Below are positions 1 through 9,387 of a DNA stretch of 52,015 bases, piece after piece. The translations under genes were made by a program, and so were the position numbers. Numbering within the stretch: position 1 is the stretch's first letter; each line of letters opens with the position of its first letter. The stretch spans positions 1 to 52,015 of the forward strand of contig JBHJOP010000038.1 of the NCBI GenBank assembly GCA_050329575.1. Reading direction: 5' to 3'. Source of the DNA: JAUXFS01 sp050329575 (lineage in GTDB: Bacteria; Pseudomonadota; Alphaproteobacteria; Rhodospirillales; Defluviicoccaceae). The notes under the pieces were generated by a model. It saw nothing but the letters and a program-made list of their open reading frames with translations. It had not been told where the DNA came from and did no database searches.

Positions 1-20
1 CACTCCTTGAACTCCTGCAT
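1..20 (-). CDS. mscL: Probable MscL mechanosensitive channel, first six codons only
   Basis: The reverse strand reads ATG followed by codons for M-Q-E-F-K-E and then runs off the window. A GGAGG ribosome binding site lies 6 nt upstream (27-31). Large-conductance mechanosensitive channels of Proteobacteria commonly begin with an M-x-E-F-K-E amphipathic helix, which is the whole basis for the name. Six residues cannot prove a family; any other protein starting this way would look the same. The good ribosome binding site makes a real gene start more likely than not. Confidence 0.4.
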
Positions 21-50
21 GGGATCCCTCCAGGACAGAATCCCATGGTT

Positions 51-62
51 CGAATCGATTCG
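51..62. promoter_or_regulatory. 12-bp perfect palindrome between divergent genes
   Basis: CGAATCGATTCG is identical to its reverse complement. It lies between the divergent starts at 20 (minus) and 208 (plus), next to another inverted repeat with arms CATGGGAT (18-25) and ATCCCATG (40-47). The position would suit a dimeric regulator, but no known operator is recognised. Confidence 0.25.
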
Positions 63-120
63 CCGCCCCCACGCAACCCCCGTCTCGCCATCCCTCAAGG
101 CCAAATGCGATTCCCCTGCA

Positions 121-149
121 TTGTAAGGCCCTTGAAAACATGCTACTAT
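121..149 (+). promoter_or_regulatory. Putative sigma-70 promoter for the lipase-like gene
   Basis: TTGTAA (121-126) and TACTAT (144-149) are separated by exactly 17 bp, in an AT-rich patch that stands out against the GC-rich surroundings. Each hexamer matches four of six consensus bases. The start codon at 208 lies about 50 nt beyond the expected transcription start. Confidence 0.4.
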
Positions 150-207
150 TTATTTCTTATGACGGTGGACGGCGCGGCCTCGGCCGCGTGCGGGCCGGAG
201 AACGACG

Positions 208-1308
208 ATGCTGATCGCCCATCTGACCCGACCCCTGGAAACGGCGGCGAGCCGGATGTGGCTGCTCGGCCGGTCCGATGCCGAGACCGATGCCGTGTTC
301 TACGACACGACCAAGCTCACCGAAGGCGAGCGCGCCCAGGTCGACGCGGCGGCGGCCGCACGGACGACCCCCGAGGGCTCGATCCTGGTGCTGCGGCCCG
401 GACGCCGAAGCCGCGGGTTCGAGGCGTTCGCGTGCTCGGATCCGTCGCTGGCCGGGGAGGCCCGCGCCCGCGCGGTGGTCGACCGGTTCGAACGGCATCT
501 CGACGCCAACCCGGACATCGCGGCGCGAACGCTGGTGGTTCCTGGGTGCGGCAGCTCGCCGCTCGGGGCGGCGGCACTCGGCAAGACAGTCGCCGATGCC
601 ATCGGCAGGCCGGTCGCCGCGATCGTCGCCGGCCAGACGGCGATCGACCGCTGGTGGGAGGCGCTCTCCGGCGGCCTGTTGATGGCACCGAGCGCCAGGG
701 TCGCCCGCGCCTTCGATCGGCCGATCGAGTGGCTGGCCGCGGTCAACCCGTTGGCCGGCTACTGGGCGCGGTCGTGGGCGCGCGAACTCGTCGGCGTCAC
801 CGCCGAAGCGGCAACGCTGTTCGAGTTGCTGAAGCGCCGGCTGATCGACGACACCGGCGACCGGTCCGGCCTCCGCGATCCGGCGGCGTGGAACCTCGAT
901 CTGATCGTCAGCCACAGCAAGGGCAACTGGGCGGTGCAGGCGGCCCTGCTCGCCTTCGAGCTCGACGCCTGCGACCGGATCGGACCCGACGAAACCGTCG
1001 ACCGGTACATCGACGTGGTGACCTTCGGCACTTGGGTGGACCTCCCCGAGCTCGGCCCGACGGCCCGAAGGCTGTTCCGTTACCATCAGTTTCTCGGCAC
1101 CCATGACACCCTCGCCCTGATCAACTCGTCGTCGTGGGCGCTGGCGCGACTGGTCCTCGCCCGCCAGTTCGACTGGTTGCGGCCCGCCGAACTCGGCCAC
1201 GATGCCGAGGAGATCCTGCTGGTCGGCCGCGGTCACAACCTGATCGAGAGCAACGACAACCACATGCCGATCGAACGGCTGCTGCCGATGATCCGCGCCG
1301 TTCAGTAG
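208..1308 (+). CDS. Lipase-like alpha/beta-hydrolase protein of unknown substrate
   Basis: A 366-residue protein with no signal peptide and no family I can name with certainty. What can be seen fits a class-3-lipase-like hydrolase. A serine elbow-like segment VSHSKGN places Ser237 after a hydrophobic strand (LDLIVSHS). The segment VVTFGTW resembles the strand following the elbow. An Asp in GTHDTLAL (D300) and a late His in NDNHMPIERLL (H352) are in the order and spacing of a Ser-Asp-His triad. The elbow is SHSKG rather than the usual GHSLG. GGAG (197-200) sits 7 nt before the ATG. The gene is followed by a hairpin and then the acyl-activating fusion gene on the same strand, so a role in lipid or acyl-ester turnover is a reasonable guess and nothing more. 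Confidence 0.6.
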   Translation: MLIAHLTRPLETAASRMWLLGRSDAETDAVFYDTTKLTEGERAQVDAAAAARTTPEGSILVLRPGRRSRGFEAFACSDPSLAGEARARAVVDRFERHLDANPDIAARTLVVPGCGSSPLGAAALGKTVADAIGRPVAAIVAGQTAIDRWWEALSGGLLMAPSARVARAFDRPIEWLAAVNPLAGYWARSWARELVGVTAEAATLFELLKRRLIDDTGDRSGLRDPAAWNLDLIVSHSKGNWAVQAALLAFELDACDRIGPDETVDRYIDVVTFGTWVDLPELGPTARRLFRYHQFLGTHDTLALINSSSWALARLVLARQFDWLRPAELGHDAEEILLVGRGHNLIESNDNHMPIERLLPMIRAVQ

Positions 1309-1327
1309 CCGACCCCCCGCGGGTCGG
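1309..1327 (+). terminator. Hairpin directly after the lipase-like gene
   Basis: Perfect 7-bp arms CCGACCC (1309-1315) and GGGTCGG (1321-1327) around a 5-nt loop begin at the base after the stop codon. There is no U-tract, so intrinsic termination is uncertain. It may instead protect the 3' end. Confidence 0.4.
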
Positions 1328-1453
1328 TCGCCGGATCGGGCTCTCGCACCGCGCAATCCGCGCTAGACTGGCGTCACCCGTCGCGGTGGCGCTGCCTTTG
1401 CCCGTCCTGCGACGCACCGCTGGCGCCCGCAACTGGAACCAGGGAAGCCGCCC

Positions 1454-4321
1454 GTGACCACGGTGAGCGACCATACCGCCGCCCAAACCGCCGATCGGCT
1501 CGTCGAGGCCGTGGGGGCGGTCGCGGCCGAGCTGCATCCCTCGCGGCGGCTGACGGCCGTCACCCTCGACAGCTCCCTCGACCGCGATCTCGGCTTCGAC
1601 AGCCTCGGCCGGGCGGAGCTGATCGCCCGCCTCGAAGCCACCTTCGACGTCACCCTGCCGGACACCGTGCTGGCCACCGCCGAGTCGCCGCGCGATCTGC
1701 TGCGCGCCGTGCTCGGCGCCCGCGGCCGCGACGCCGCCGCCTCTCCGGTCGCCACCGTCGCCGCCCTCGACCGCGGCCGCGCGGACGTCGTCCCGGCGAC
1801 CGCCACCACCCTCACCGAGGTCCTGGACTGGCATGCCGACCGGCATCCCGACCGCCCGCACGTGAGACTCTATGCCGACGACGACGACGGCGAGGTCATC
1901 ACCTACCGGCAGCTCCAGCGGGAGGCGCGCCGCCTGGCGGCCGGTCTCTCCGCCTTCGACGTCGGTCCCGGCGACGCCGTCGCCCTCATGCTGCCGACCG
2001 GTCGCGACTATTTCGTCGCCTTCTTCGGCGTGCTGCTGGCCGGCGCCGTTCCGGTGCCGATCTATCCTCCCGCCCGGCCGACCCGGATCGGCGAACACGT
2101 CCGCCGCCATGTCGGCATTCTCGACAACTGCCGTGCCCGGCTGCTGATCGGATCTGCGGAGGCCCAGCCGGTGGCCGCCCTGCTCCGCGCCCACGTCGAG
2201 AGCCTCGCGGCGACCGCCACCGTCTCGGACCTGCTCGCCCGCGGCGCGACCCCCGTTCGCGCTCCGGCGATCGCCCCCGACGACATCGCGTTTCTGCAGT
2301 ACACCTCCGGCAGCACCGGCAATCCCAAGGGTGTGGCGCTCAGCCACGCCAACCTGCTCGCCAACATCCGCGCCATGGCGGCGGCGCTGGAGGCGACCCC
2401 GGACGACACCTTCGTGAGCTGGCTGCCGCTCTATCACGACATGGGACTGATCGGCGCCTGGCTCGGGTCGCTGCATCATGCGACGCCGCTGGTGATCATG
2501 TCGCCGCTCGCGTTCCTGGCCAAGCCCGCCCGCTGGCTGAGGGCGATCCATCGCTATCGCGGCACCATCTCCGGCGGTCCCAACTTCGCCTACGAGCTGT
2601 GCCTGCGACGGCTCCAGGATCGCGACCTCGAAGGCCTGGATCTCGGTTCGTGGCGGGTCGCCTTCAACGGCGCCGAACCGGTGCGCGCCGAGACCATCGA
2701 TGCCTTCTGCGACCGGTTCGCCGCGTGCGGGCTCCGTCGCGATGCGATGCTGCCGGTGTACGGTCTGGCGGAGAACTGCGTCGGGCTCGCCTTTCCGCCG
2801 CTGCGGCGCGAACCCCGGATCGATCGGATCCGGCGCGACCCCCTGGCAACGTCCGGACGGGCGATGCCGGCGGCGGCTGGCGACGAGCCGACCCTGCGGA
2901 TCGTTTCCTGCGGCCTGCCGCTCCCGGGCCACCAGATCCGTATCGTCGATCCCCTCGGCCACGAACGTCCGGAGCGCCACGAGGGCCGCCTGCAGTTCTG
3001 CGGCCCGTCGTCGACCAGCGGCTACTTCCGCGATCCCGACGCCACCCGCCGACTGTTCGACGGCGGCTGGCTGGACAGCGGCGACCTCGCCTATCTCGCG
3101 GAGGGAGAGGTCTTCATCACCGGTCGCGCCAAGGACCTGATCATCCGCGCCGGCCGCAACATCCATCCGACCGACCTCGAGGAGGCGATCGGCGCCGTCG
3201 ACGGGATCCTCCCGGGACGGGTGGCGGTATTCGGCAGTGCCGATCCCGGGTCCGGGACCGAACGTCTGGTCGTCGTCGCCGAGACCCGCAGGCGCGAGCC
3301 GGCCGACCTCCAAGCGCTGACGGCCGAGATCGACAACCTCAGCGCCGATCTGGTCGGCGGCCCGACGGACGTGGTGCTGCTGGCGCCGCCGGGCACCATT
3401 CCGCACACCTCGAGCGGCAAGATCCGCCGCGCCGCCTGCCGCGCTTTGTGGGAGTCGGGGCGCCTCGGCAGCCGCGACGAGGCGGCGTGGCTGCAGGCGG
3501 TGCGGCTGGCCGTCTCCGGAACCCTCCCGCGCGTGCGCCGGGCCGGTCGGATGGCCGCGGCGGCGCTGTTCGGCGGCTATGCCTGGCTCGTCGCCGCGCT
3601 GCTGGCCCCGTTCGCCTGGCTGGCCGCCGTCGTCGTTCCGTCCGCGCCCCGGCGCTGGCGGATGGTGCAAGCGTGCGCCCGGCTGCTGGCGCGGATCACC
3701 GGCACCCGGCTTGCCGTCGGCGGCCTCGAGAACCTGCCACCGGCCGAGCGGCCTTGCGTCGTCGTCTGCAATCACGCGAGCTATCTCGACGGCTTCGTCC
3801 TCGTCGCGGTGCTGCCGTGGCCGGTCGGCTTCGTCGCCAAGGCCGAGTTGGCGGCCCGCTGGCCGACCCGGCTGCCGCTGCGCGGCCTCGGCGCCCATTT
3901 CGTCGAGCGGTTCGACGCCAGGAAGGGAATCGAGGACTACCGGACGATCGCCGACGCCTGCCGGCGCGGCCGAACGCCGCTGTTCTTTCCAGAGGGGACG
4001 TTCCGCCGCATGCCGGGCCTCTTGCCCTTCCACATGGGCGCATTCGCCCTCGCAGCCGACGCCGGCCTGCCGGTGGTGCCGATCGCCATCCGCGGAACGC
4101 GTTCGATCCTGCGCAGCGGCTCCTGGTTTCCCGACCGCGGCGGCGTCACCGTGACGGTGTGCCCGCCCGTCCCCCCGCCGGCGGACGGGGATCGCTGGAC
4201 GGCCGCGGTCCGGCTCCGCGACGCGGCCCGCGAGGCGATCCTCCGCCACTGCGGCGAGCCAGACCTGGAACGGGAGGCGTTCCTGGGCGCACCGGACGAC
4301 GCCGACCGGTCGCCGCGATGA
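1454..4321 (+). CDS. ACP / fatty acyl-AMP ligase / PlsC acyltransferase fusion
   Basis: A 955-residue protein combining three activities. Residues 15-90 are an acyl carrier protein with the phosphopantetheine site in LGFDSLGR (Ser50). Residues about 120-690 are an AMP-forming ligase of the FAAL type, with the P-loop YTSGSTGNPKG at about 283 and a C-terminal lid containing TSSGKIRR. Residues about 699-730 are a hydrophobic stretch that could dip into the membrane. Residues about 740-940 are a PlsC domain with NHASYLD (773-779, the HX4D motif) and FFPEGT (844-849). The simplest reading is that the ligase activates a free fatty acid, loads it on the fused carrier, and the PlsC domain passes it to a lipid or other hydroxyl acceptor. 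The start is GTG with AGGGAA 7 nt upstream. The enzyme activities are inferred from motifs; the acceptor is unknown. The downstream neighbour is convergent. Confidence 0.88.
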   Translation: MTTVSDHTAAQTADRLVEAVGAVAAELHPSRRLTAVTLDSSLDRDLGFDSLGRAELIARLEATFDVTLPDTVLATAESPRDLLRAVLGARGRDAAASPVATVAALDRGRADVVPATATTLTEVLDWHADRHPDRPHVRLYADDDDGEVITYRQLQREARRLAAGLSAFDVGPGDAVALMLPTGRDYFVAFFGVLLAGAVPVPIYPPARPTRIGEHVRRHVGILDNCRARLLIGSAEAQPVAALLRAHVESLAATATVSDLLARGATPVRAPAIAPDDIAFLQYTSGSTGNPKGVALSHANLLANIRAMAAALEATPDDTFVSWLPLYHDMGLIGAWLGSLHHATPLVIMSPLAFLAKPARWLRAIHRYRGTISGGPNFAYELCLRRLQDRDLEGLDLGSWRVAFNGAEPVRAETIDAFCDRFAACGLRRDAMLPVYGLAENCVGLAFPPLRREPRIDRIRRDPLATSGRAMPAAAGDEPTLRIVSCGLPLPGHQIRIVDPLGHERPERHEGRLQFCGPSSTSGYFRDPDATRRLFDGGWLDSGDLAYLAEGEVFITGRAKDLIIRAGRNIHPTDLEEAIGAVDGILPGRVAVFGSADPGSGTERLVVVAETRRREPADLQALTAEIDNLSADLVGGPTDVVLLAPPGTIPHTSSGKIRRAACRALWESGRLGSRDEAAWLQAVRLAVSGTLPRVRRAGRMAAAALFGGYAWLVAALLAPFAWLAAVVVPSAPRRWRMVQACARLLARITGTRLAVGGLENLPPAERPCVVVCNHASYLDGFVLVAVLPWPVGFVAKAELAARWPTRLPLRGLGAHFVERFDARKGIEDYRTIADACRRGRTPLFFPEGTFRRMPGLLPFHMGAFALAADAGLPVVPIAIRGTRSILRSGSWFPDRGGVTVTVCPPVPPPADGDRWTAAVRLRDAAREAILRHCGEPDLEREAFLGAPDDADRSPR

Positions 4322-4355
4322 CCCTCGCCGCCGCCCGACCGTCGCGCGCCGCCGC

Positions 4356-4664
4356 TCAGGGAAAGATCACCAGCTCGTCGGGATCGCCGTAGTTCAGGAG
4401 GCGCCGCGACCACTCGTCCAGCATGTCGAGATCGAGGCCGTCGGGATGAAGCAGGTGCACCCGGTGTTCCAGCACCTCCCGTTCCGCCTGGACGCGCGCG
4501 AGTTCGCTCTCGGCCGCCGCGACCTGCTGTTCGAGCGACCGCCATGCGATCAGACCACGGTCGCCGTGGATCACGTGGTAGGCGAAGTAGCTGACGGCAC
4601 AGACGCCGATGGCGGGCCCGACCACGTGCCGGGCGCGGGCGCGAAACTCGGCGATCAGACCCAT
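4356..4664 (-). CDS. ftsB: FtsB/DivIC septum formation initiator protein
   Basis: A 102-residue single-pass membrane protein. Residues about 13-30 (VVGPAIGVCAVSYFAYHV) form the membrane segment. They are followed by a heptad coiled coil (WRSLEQQVAAAESELARVQ) and a conserved tail with LLHPDGLDLDMLDEWSR, typical of alphaproteobacterial FtsB-like proteins. It belongs to the FtsQLB divisome subcomplex in the inner membrane. I chose the ATG at 4664 because a G-rich ribosome binding site precedes it and the family begins here; a longer open frame upstream is low-complexity Arg/Gly. It is the last gene of the tpiA-eno block. In many relatives pyruvate dehydrogenase genes follow, but here the next gene is convergent. 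Confidence 0.85.
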   Translation of the reverse strand: MGLIAEFRARARHVVGPAIGVCAVSYFAYHVIHGDRGLIAWRSLEQQVAAAESELARVQAEREVLEHRVHLLHPDGLDLDMLDEWSRRLLNYGDPDELVIFP

Positions 4665-4842
4665 CGTGCCGTCACCCCCTCGAAGGCCACCCCGTCGTCG
4701 CCGCTCCCTCCCTGCCAGCAGCGCGACGCGGTTGCCGCGGGGGACGATAGCACGCTTTCGCGTTCGCCAAGACCCGCCGCTGTTCGCCGCGGCGCCGCGA
4801 TGCCGGACGCGGCCGCCGCCGATCCGGCGTCGGGCTGGTTTT

Positions 4843-4879
4843 GCGGGGCGGGGCGCGGCTTTGGCCGCCGCCCCGCCGC
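4843..4879 (-). terminator. GC-rich stem-loop downstream of eno
   Basis: A long imperfect inverted repeat (GCGGGGCG and GCGGC on the left, GCCGCCGCCCCGC on the right) with a short loop lies about 25 nt past the enolase stop, in the 238-bp gap before ftsB. On the eno strand the hairpin is followed by AAAA, not U, so this is more likely an attenuating or stabilising structure than a classical terminator. Confidence 0.35.
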
Positions 4880-4902
4880 ACAACGGAACCGGAACCGCCG
4901 GC

Positions 4903-6183
<1,281 letters not shown>

Positions 6184-6300
6184 TGGTGAAGGCTCCTCTC
6201 CCCAGTGCGGCAATTGGCTATCGGCTGAACGGCGAACGGCATCCCCCGGATGTTCGCGACCCCTCCCGGCGAACGCCGGCAACTCATAGCGCCAACCTCC

Positions 6301-6329
6301 CCCCGCTGGCAAGCACGCCCCCAGCGGGG
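6301..6329 (-). terminator. Hairpin 3 nt after the kdsA stop
   Basis: Perfect 9-bp arms CCCCGCTGG (6301-6309) and CCAGCGGGG (6321-6329) with an 11-nt loop lie immediately downstream of kdsA on its strand. No U-tract follows. It probably marks the kdsA mRNA end or partly separates kdsA from eno. Confidence 0.45.
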
Positions 6330-6332
6330 CGC

Positions 6333-7175
6333 CTACACCGCGAGCGGTCTCGTCTTGGCGAGGCGGTCGAACGCCAGCAGCGTCTCGACCACCTCCGGCA
6401 TCTGCCGCATCGGGATCATGTTCGGCCCGTCGCTCGGCGCGTGGTCCGGATCGGGGTGGGTCTCGATGAACACGGCCGCGACCCCGACCGCGACTGCCGC
6501 CCGCGCGAGCACCGGCGCGAACTCCCGCTGTCCGCCCGACGCACTGCCGCGCCCCCCCGGCTGCTGCACGGAATGGGTGGCATCGAAGACGATCGGACAG
6601 CCGGTCGTCGCCATGATCGGCAGCGACCGCATGTCGCTGACCAGGGTGTTGTAACCGAAGCTGGCGCCGCGCTCGCAGAGCATCACCGCGTCGTTTCCGG
6701 CCCGGCGCACCTTGTCGACGACGTTGGCCATGTCCCAGGGCGCCAGGAACTGGCCCTTCTTGATGTTGAGCGCCCGCCCGGTCCGCGCCGCCGCCACCAG
6801 CAGATCCGTCTGACGGCAGAGGAACGCCGGGATTTGCAGCACGTCGACCGCTTCCGCCACCCGCGCGCACTGGTCGGGCTCGTGGACGTCGGTGATCACC
6901 GGGACACCGACCGTCTCACGGATCTCCGCGAAGATCGGCAGCGCCGCGTCCATCCCGACGCCCCGCACGCCGTCGAGACTGGTGCGGTTGGCCTTATCGA
7001 ACGAGGATTTGTAGATCAGTCCGACGCCGAGCGAACGCGCCATGTCGGCGAGCGCCGCGGCCGTCTCCAGCGCGTGCTGGCGGCTTTCCATCACGCACGG
7101 CCCGGCGATCAGCGCCAGCGGGCGATCGTTGCCGAGCGTCAGGCCGGCGATGGATACGTGGCGGGGTGTGGTCAT
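6333..7175 (-). CDS. kdsA: 2-dehydro-3-deoxyphosphooctonate aldolase (KDO-8-P synthase)
   Basis: Condenses arabinose 5-phosphate with phosphoenolpyruvate to KDO 8-phosphate, the precursor of the inner-core sugar of lipopolysaccharide; cytoplasmic. The 280 residues match the family. Motifs are LIAGPCVMES near residue 23, YKSSFDKANRTS (PEP and phosphate binding), ITDVHEP, IPAFLCRQTDLL, IKKGQFLAPWDM, and the C-terminal PNMIPM segment. GPCVMES carries the Cys seen in metal-dependent forms, but the metal requirement cannot be settled by eye. Its presence indicates an LPS-bearing outer membrane. Confidence 0.97.
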   Translation of the reverse strand: MTTPRHVSIAGLTLGNDRPLALIAGPCVMESRQHALETAAALADMARSLGVGLIYKSSFDKANRTSLDGVRGVGMDAALPIFAEIRETVGVPVITDVHEPDQCARVAEAVDVLQIPAFLCRQTDLLVAAARTGRALNIKKGQFLAPWDMANVVDKVRRAGNDAVMLCERGASFGYNTLVSDMRSLPIMATTGCPIVFDATHSVQQPGGRGSASGGQREFAPVLARAAVAVGVAAVFIETHPDPDHAPSDGPNMIPMRQMPEVVETLLAFDRLAKTRPLAV

Positions 7176-7280
7176 CGTGTCCTCCTCTCCTCGGGCGCCG
7201 GGGCACCGCGGCCGGGCGATCCCCGCCGCCGCGACTGGTGCGGCCGTTGGTTCATGCGGCTCCCGGTCCGTTCCCGCCCG

Positions 7281-8906
7281 TCACACCAGCCGCGACTGCT
7301 CGATCGCCGCGCGGACGAACGACGTGAACAGGGGATGGGGTTCGAGCGGCTTCGACTTCAACTCGGGGTGAAACTGGACGCCGACGAACCACGGATGATC
7401 CGGGATCTCGACGATCTCAGGCAGCAGGCCGTCCGGCGACATCCCGGAGAACACCAGCCCGCAGCGTTCCAGAAGGCCGATGTAGTTGCCGTTGACCTCG
7501 TAGCGGTGGCGATGCCGCTCGCTGATCCTGTCGGTCCCGAAGATCCGGTACAGCCGGCTGTCCTTGCGCAGCACGCACTCGTAGGCGCCGAGCCGCATCG
7601 TTCCGCCGAGATCGCCGTCGGTCCGCCGGACCTCGATCCGGTTGCCGCGCATCCACTCGGTCATCAGCCCGACCACCGGCGCCGCGCACGGACCGAACTC
7701 GGTCGAGCCGGCCTCCGGGATGTTGGCGAGATTCCGGGCGGCCTCGACGACCGCCATCTGCATCCCGAAACAGATCCCGAAGAAGGGGATGCGGCGCTCG
7801 CGGGCGAAGCGGGCCGCCTCGATCTTGCCCTCGGCCCCGCGCTCGCCGAAGCCGCCGGGCACCAGGATGCCGTTGACGCCCTCCAGCCGGTGCAGGGTGT
7901 CGCCCTGTTCGAAGACCTCCGAGTCGATCCAGTCCACGTCGACCCGGACGTTGTTGGCGATGCCGCCGTGGGTCAGCGCCTCGGCCAGCGACTTGTAGGC
8001 GTCGAGAAGGCCGGTGTACTTGCCGACCACGGCGATGGTGACCTCGCCCTCGGGCTTCATCCTGCGGGCGACGATGTCCCGCCACGGGTCGAGCTGCGGC
8101 GGCGGCCCGTCGAGGCCGAAGTGCCGGCAGACCTGGTCGTCGAGGCCCTGATCGTGATAGCTGAGCGGGACCGCGTAGATCGTCTCGGCGTCGAGCGCCG
8201 GGATCACCGCCTCGTAGCGGACGTTGCAGAACAGCGCGATCTTGCGCCGCTCCCCCTCCGGGATCGGCCGGTCCGACCGGCACATCAACAAGTCGGGCTG
8301 GATGCCGACGTTGAGCAGCTCCTTCACCGAATGCTGGGTCGGCTTGGTCTTGAGCTCGCCCGCGGCCGGAATGTAGGGGACCAGCGTCAGGTGGATGTAC
8401 ATCACCCGCTGCCGTCCGAGCTCGTTGCCCATCTGGCGGATCGCCTCCAGAAACGGCAGGCTCTCGATGTCGCCGACGGTGCCGCCGATCTCGCACAGCA
8501 CGAAATCCTCGCCGTCGAGGTCGTCGCGGATGAACTCCTTGATCCGATCGGTGACGTGGGGGATGACCTGGATGGTCGCCCCGAGGTAGTCGCCGTGCCG
8601 CTCGCGGGCGATCACGTCGGAGTAGATCCGCCCCGTGGTCACGTTGTCGCTGCGGCGGGCCGGAACGCCGGTGAACCGCTCGTAGTGGCCGAGATCGAGA
8701 TCGGTCTCGGCGCCGTCGTCGGTGACGTAGACCTCGCCGTGCTGATAGGGGCTCATCGTGCCGGGGTCGACGTTGATGTACGGGTCGAGCTTGCGCAGCC
8801 GAACCTTCAACCCGCGCGCCTGGAGCAGCGCCCCCAAGGCCGCCGATGCGAGCCCCTTGCCGAGAGAGGAGACCACGCCGCCGGTGATGAAGATGAACCG
8901 GGTCAT
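7281..8906 (-). CDS. pyrG: CTP synthase
   Basis: Makes CTP from UTP, ATP and glutamine. The 541 residues contain the N-terminal synthetase domain (FITGGVVSSLGKG near residue 6, DPYINVDPGTMSPYQHGEV, CEIGGTVGDIES) and a C-terminal class-I glutamine amidotransferase domain from about residue 290, with VPGGFGERG, the nucleophile Cys379 in FFGICFGMQ, and FHPELKSKP near the end. The nucleophile motif has Phe where Leu is usual (GICLGMQ), a small variation. The ATG at 8906 has GAGG upstream. secG is 133 bp upstream and kdsA 105 bp downstream. Confidence 0.98.
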   Translation of the reverse strand: MTRFIFITGGVVSSLGKGLASAALGALLQARGLKVRLRKLDPYINVDPGTMSPYQHGEVYVTDDGAETDLDLGHYERFTGVPARRSDNVTTGRIYSDVIARERHGDYLGATIQVIPHVTDRIKEFIRDDLDGEDFVLCEIGGTVGDIESLPFLEAIRQMGNELGRQRVMYIHLTLVPYIPAAGELKTKPTQHSVKELLNVGIQPDLLMCRSDRPIPEGERRKIALFCNVRYEAVIPALDAETIYAVPLSYHDQGLDDQVCRHFGLDGPPPQLDPWRDIVARRMKPEGEVTIAVVGKYTGLLDAYKSLAEALTHGGIANNVRVDVDWIDSEVFEQGDTLHRLEGVNGILVPGGFGERGAEGKIEAARFARERRIPFFGICFGMQMAVVEAARNLANIPEAGSTEFGPCAAPVVGLMTEWMRGNRIEVRRTDGDLGGTMRLGAYECVLRKDSRLYRIFGTDRISERHRHRYEVNGNYIGLLERCGLVFSGMSPDGLLPEIVEIPDHPWFVGVQFHPELKSKPLEPHPLFTSFVRAAIEQSRLV

Positions 8907-9003
8907 GGACCTCGAGTGTATACCAGAGCGCGCCGACCGTCGGCAAACGAGATCGGCGGCGCGGCCGCCGAACAGGGCGAGGGCGGCCGCGGCGCCGGGC
9001 CGT

Positions 9004-9022
9004 GCGGTCTGCCCGAGACCGC
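9004..9022 (-). terminator. Hairpin downstream of secG
   Basis: Perfect 7-bp arms GCGGTCT (9004-9010) and AGACCGC (9016-9022) with loop GCCCG lie 17 nt past the secG stop on its strand. It lacks a U-tract. Confidence 0.35.
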
Positions 9023-9039
9023 CGTCGGAGGCGCCAAGG

Positions 9040-9357
9040 TCAGCGGGCCAGCGGCACGGTCGGACCGGCCGGCACGGCTGGAACCTGTTCCGTCGCCGCC
9101 GGCGGCTGGTCGAGGATCGACCGCGCCTCGCGCCCGCCGCCCGCCAGTTTCGCCAGCGTGAGACTGGTGACGATGAACAGCGCCGCCAGAATCGCGGTCG
9201 TCCGGGTCAGCAGGTTGGCGGTGCTGCGTCCGGTCAGGAAGCCGCTCATCCCGCCGCCGCCGATGCCCAGGGCCCCGCCCTCGCTGCGCTGGATCAGCAC
9301 CACGCCGACGAGCCCGATCGCCAGCAGCAGGTGGACGACGAGTACGACGGTGATCAT
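9040..9357 (-). CDS. secG: Preprotein translocase subunit SecG
   Basis: A 105-residue inner-membrane protein of the SecYEG channel. It shows the family's two membrane helices (VVLVVHLLLAIGLVGVVLIQ at 4-23 and ANLLTRTTAILAALFIVTSL from about 47) and the loop motif RSEGGALGIGGG between them. The tail is Ala/Pro-rich and variable, as usual. An AAGGAG site precedes the ATG. It sits 30 bp after tpiA in the same orientation, a linkage widespread in bacteria. Confidence 0.96.
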   Translation of the reverse strand: MITVVLVVHLLLAIGLVGVVLIQRSEGGALGIGGGGMSGFLTGRSTANLLTRTTAILAALFIVTSLTLAKLAGGGREARSILDQPPAATEQVPAVPAGPTVPLAR

Positions 9358-9387
9358 CGGCGTTCGGCTCCTTCCGTCGCCCCCGCG

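Noticed and set aside
47..62. GGTTCGAATC resembles the T-arm of a tRNA
   Set aside because: The flanking bases cannot form the T-stem or acceptor stem, and no anticodon or D-arm lies upstream.
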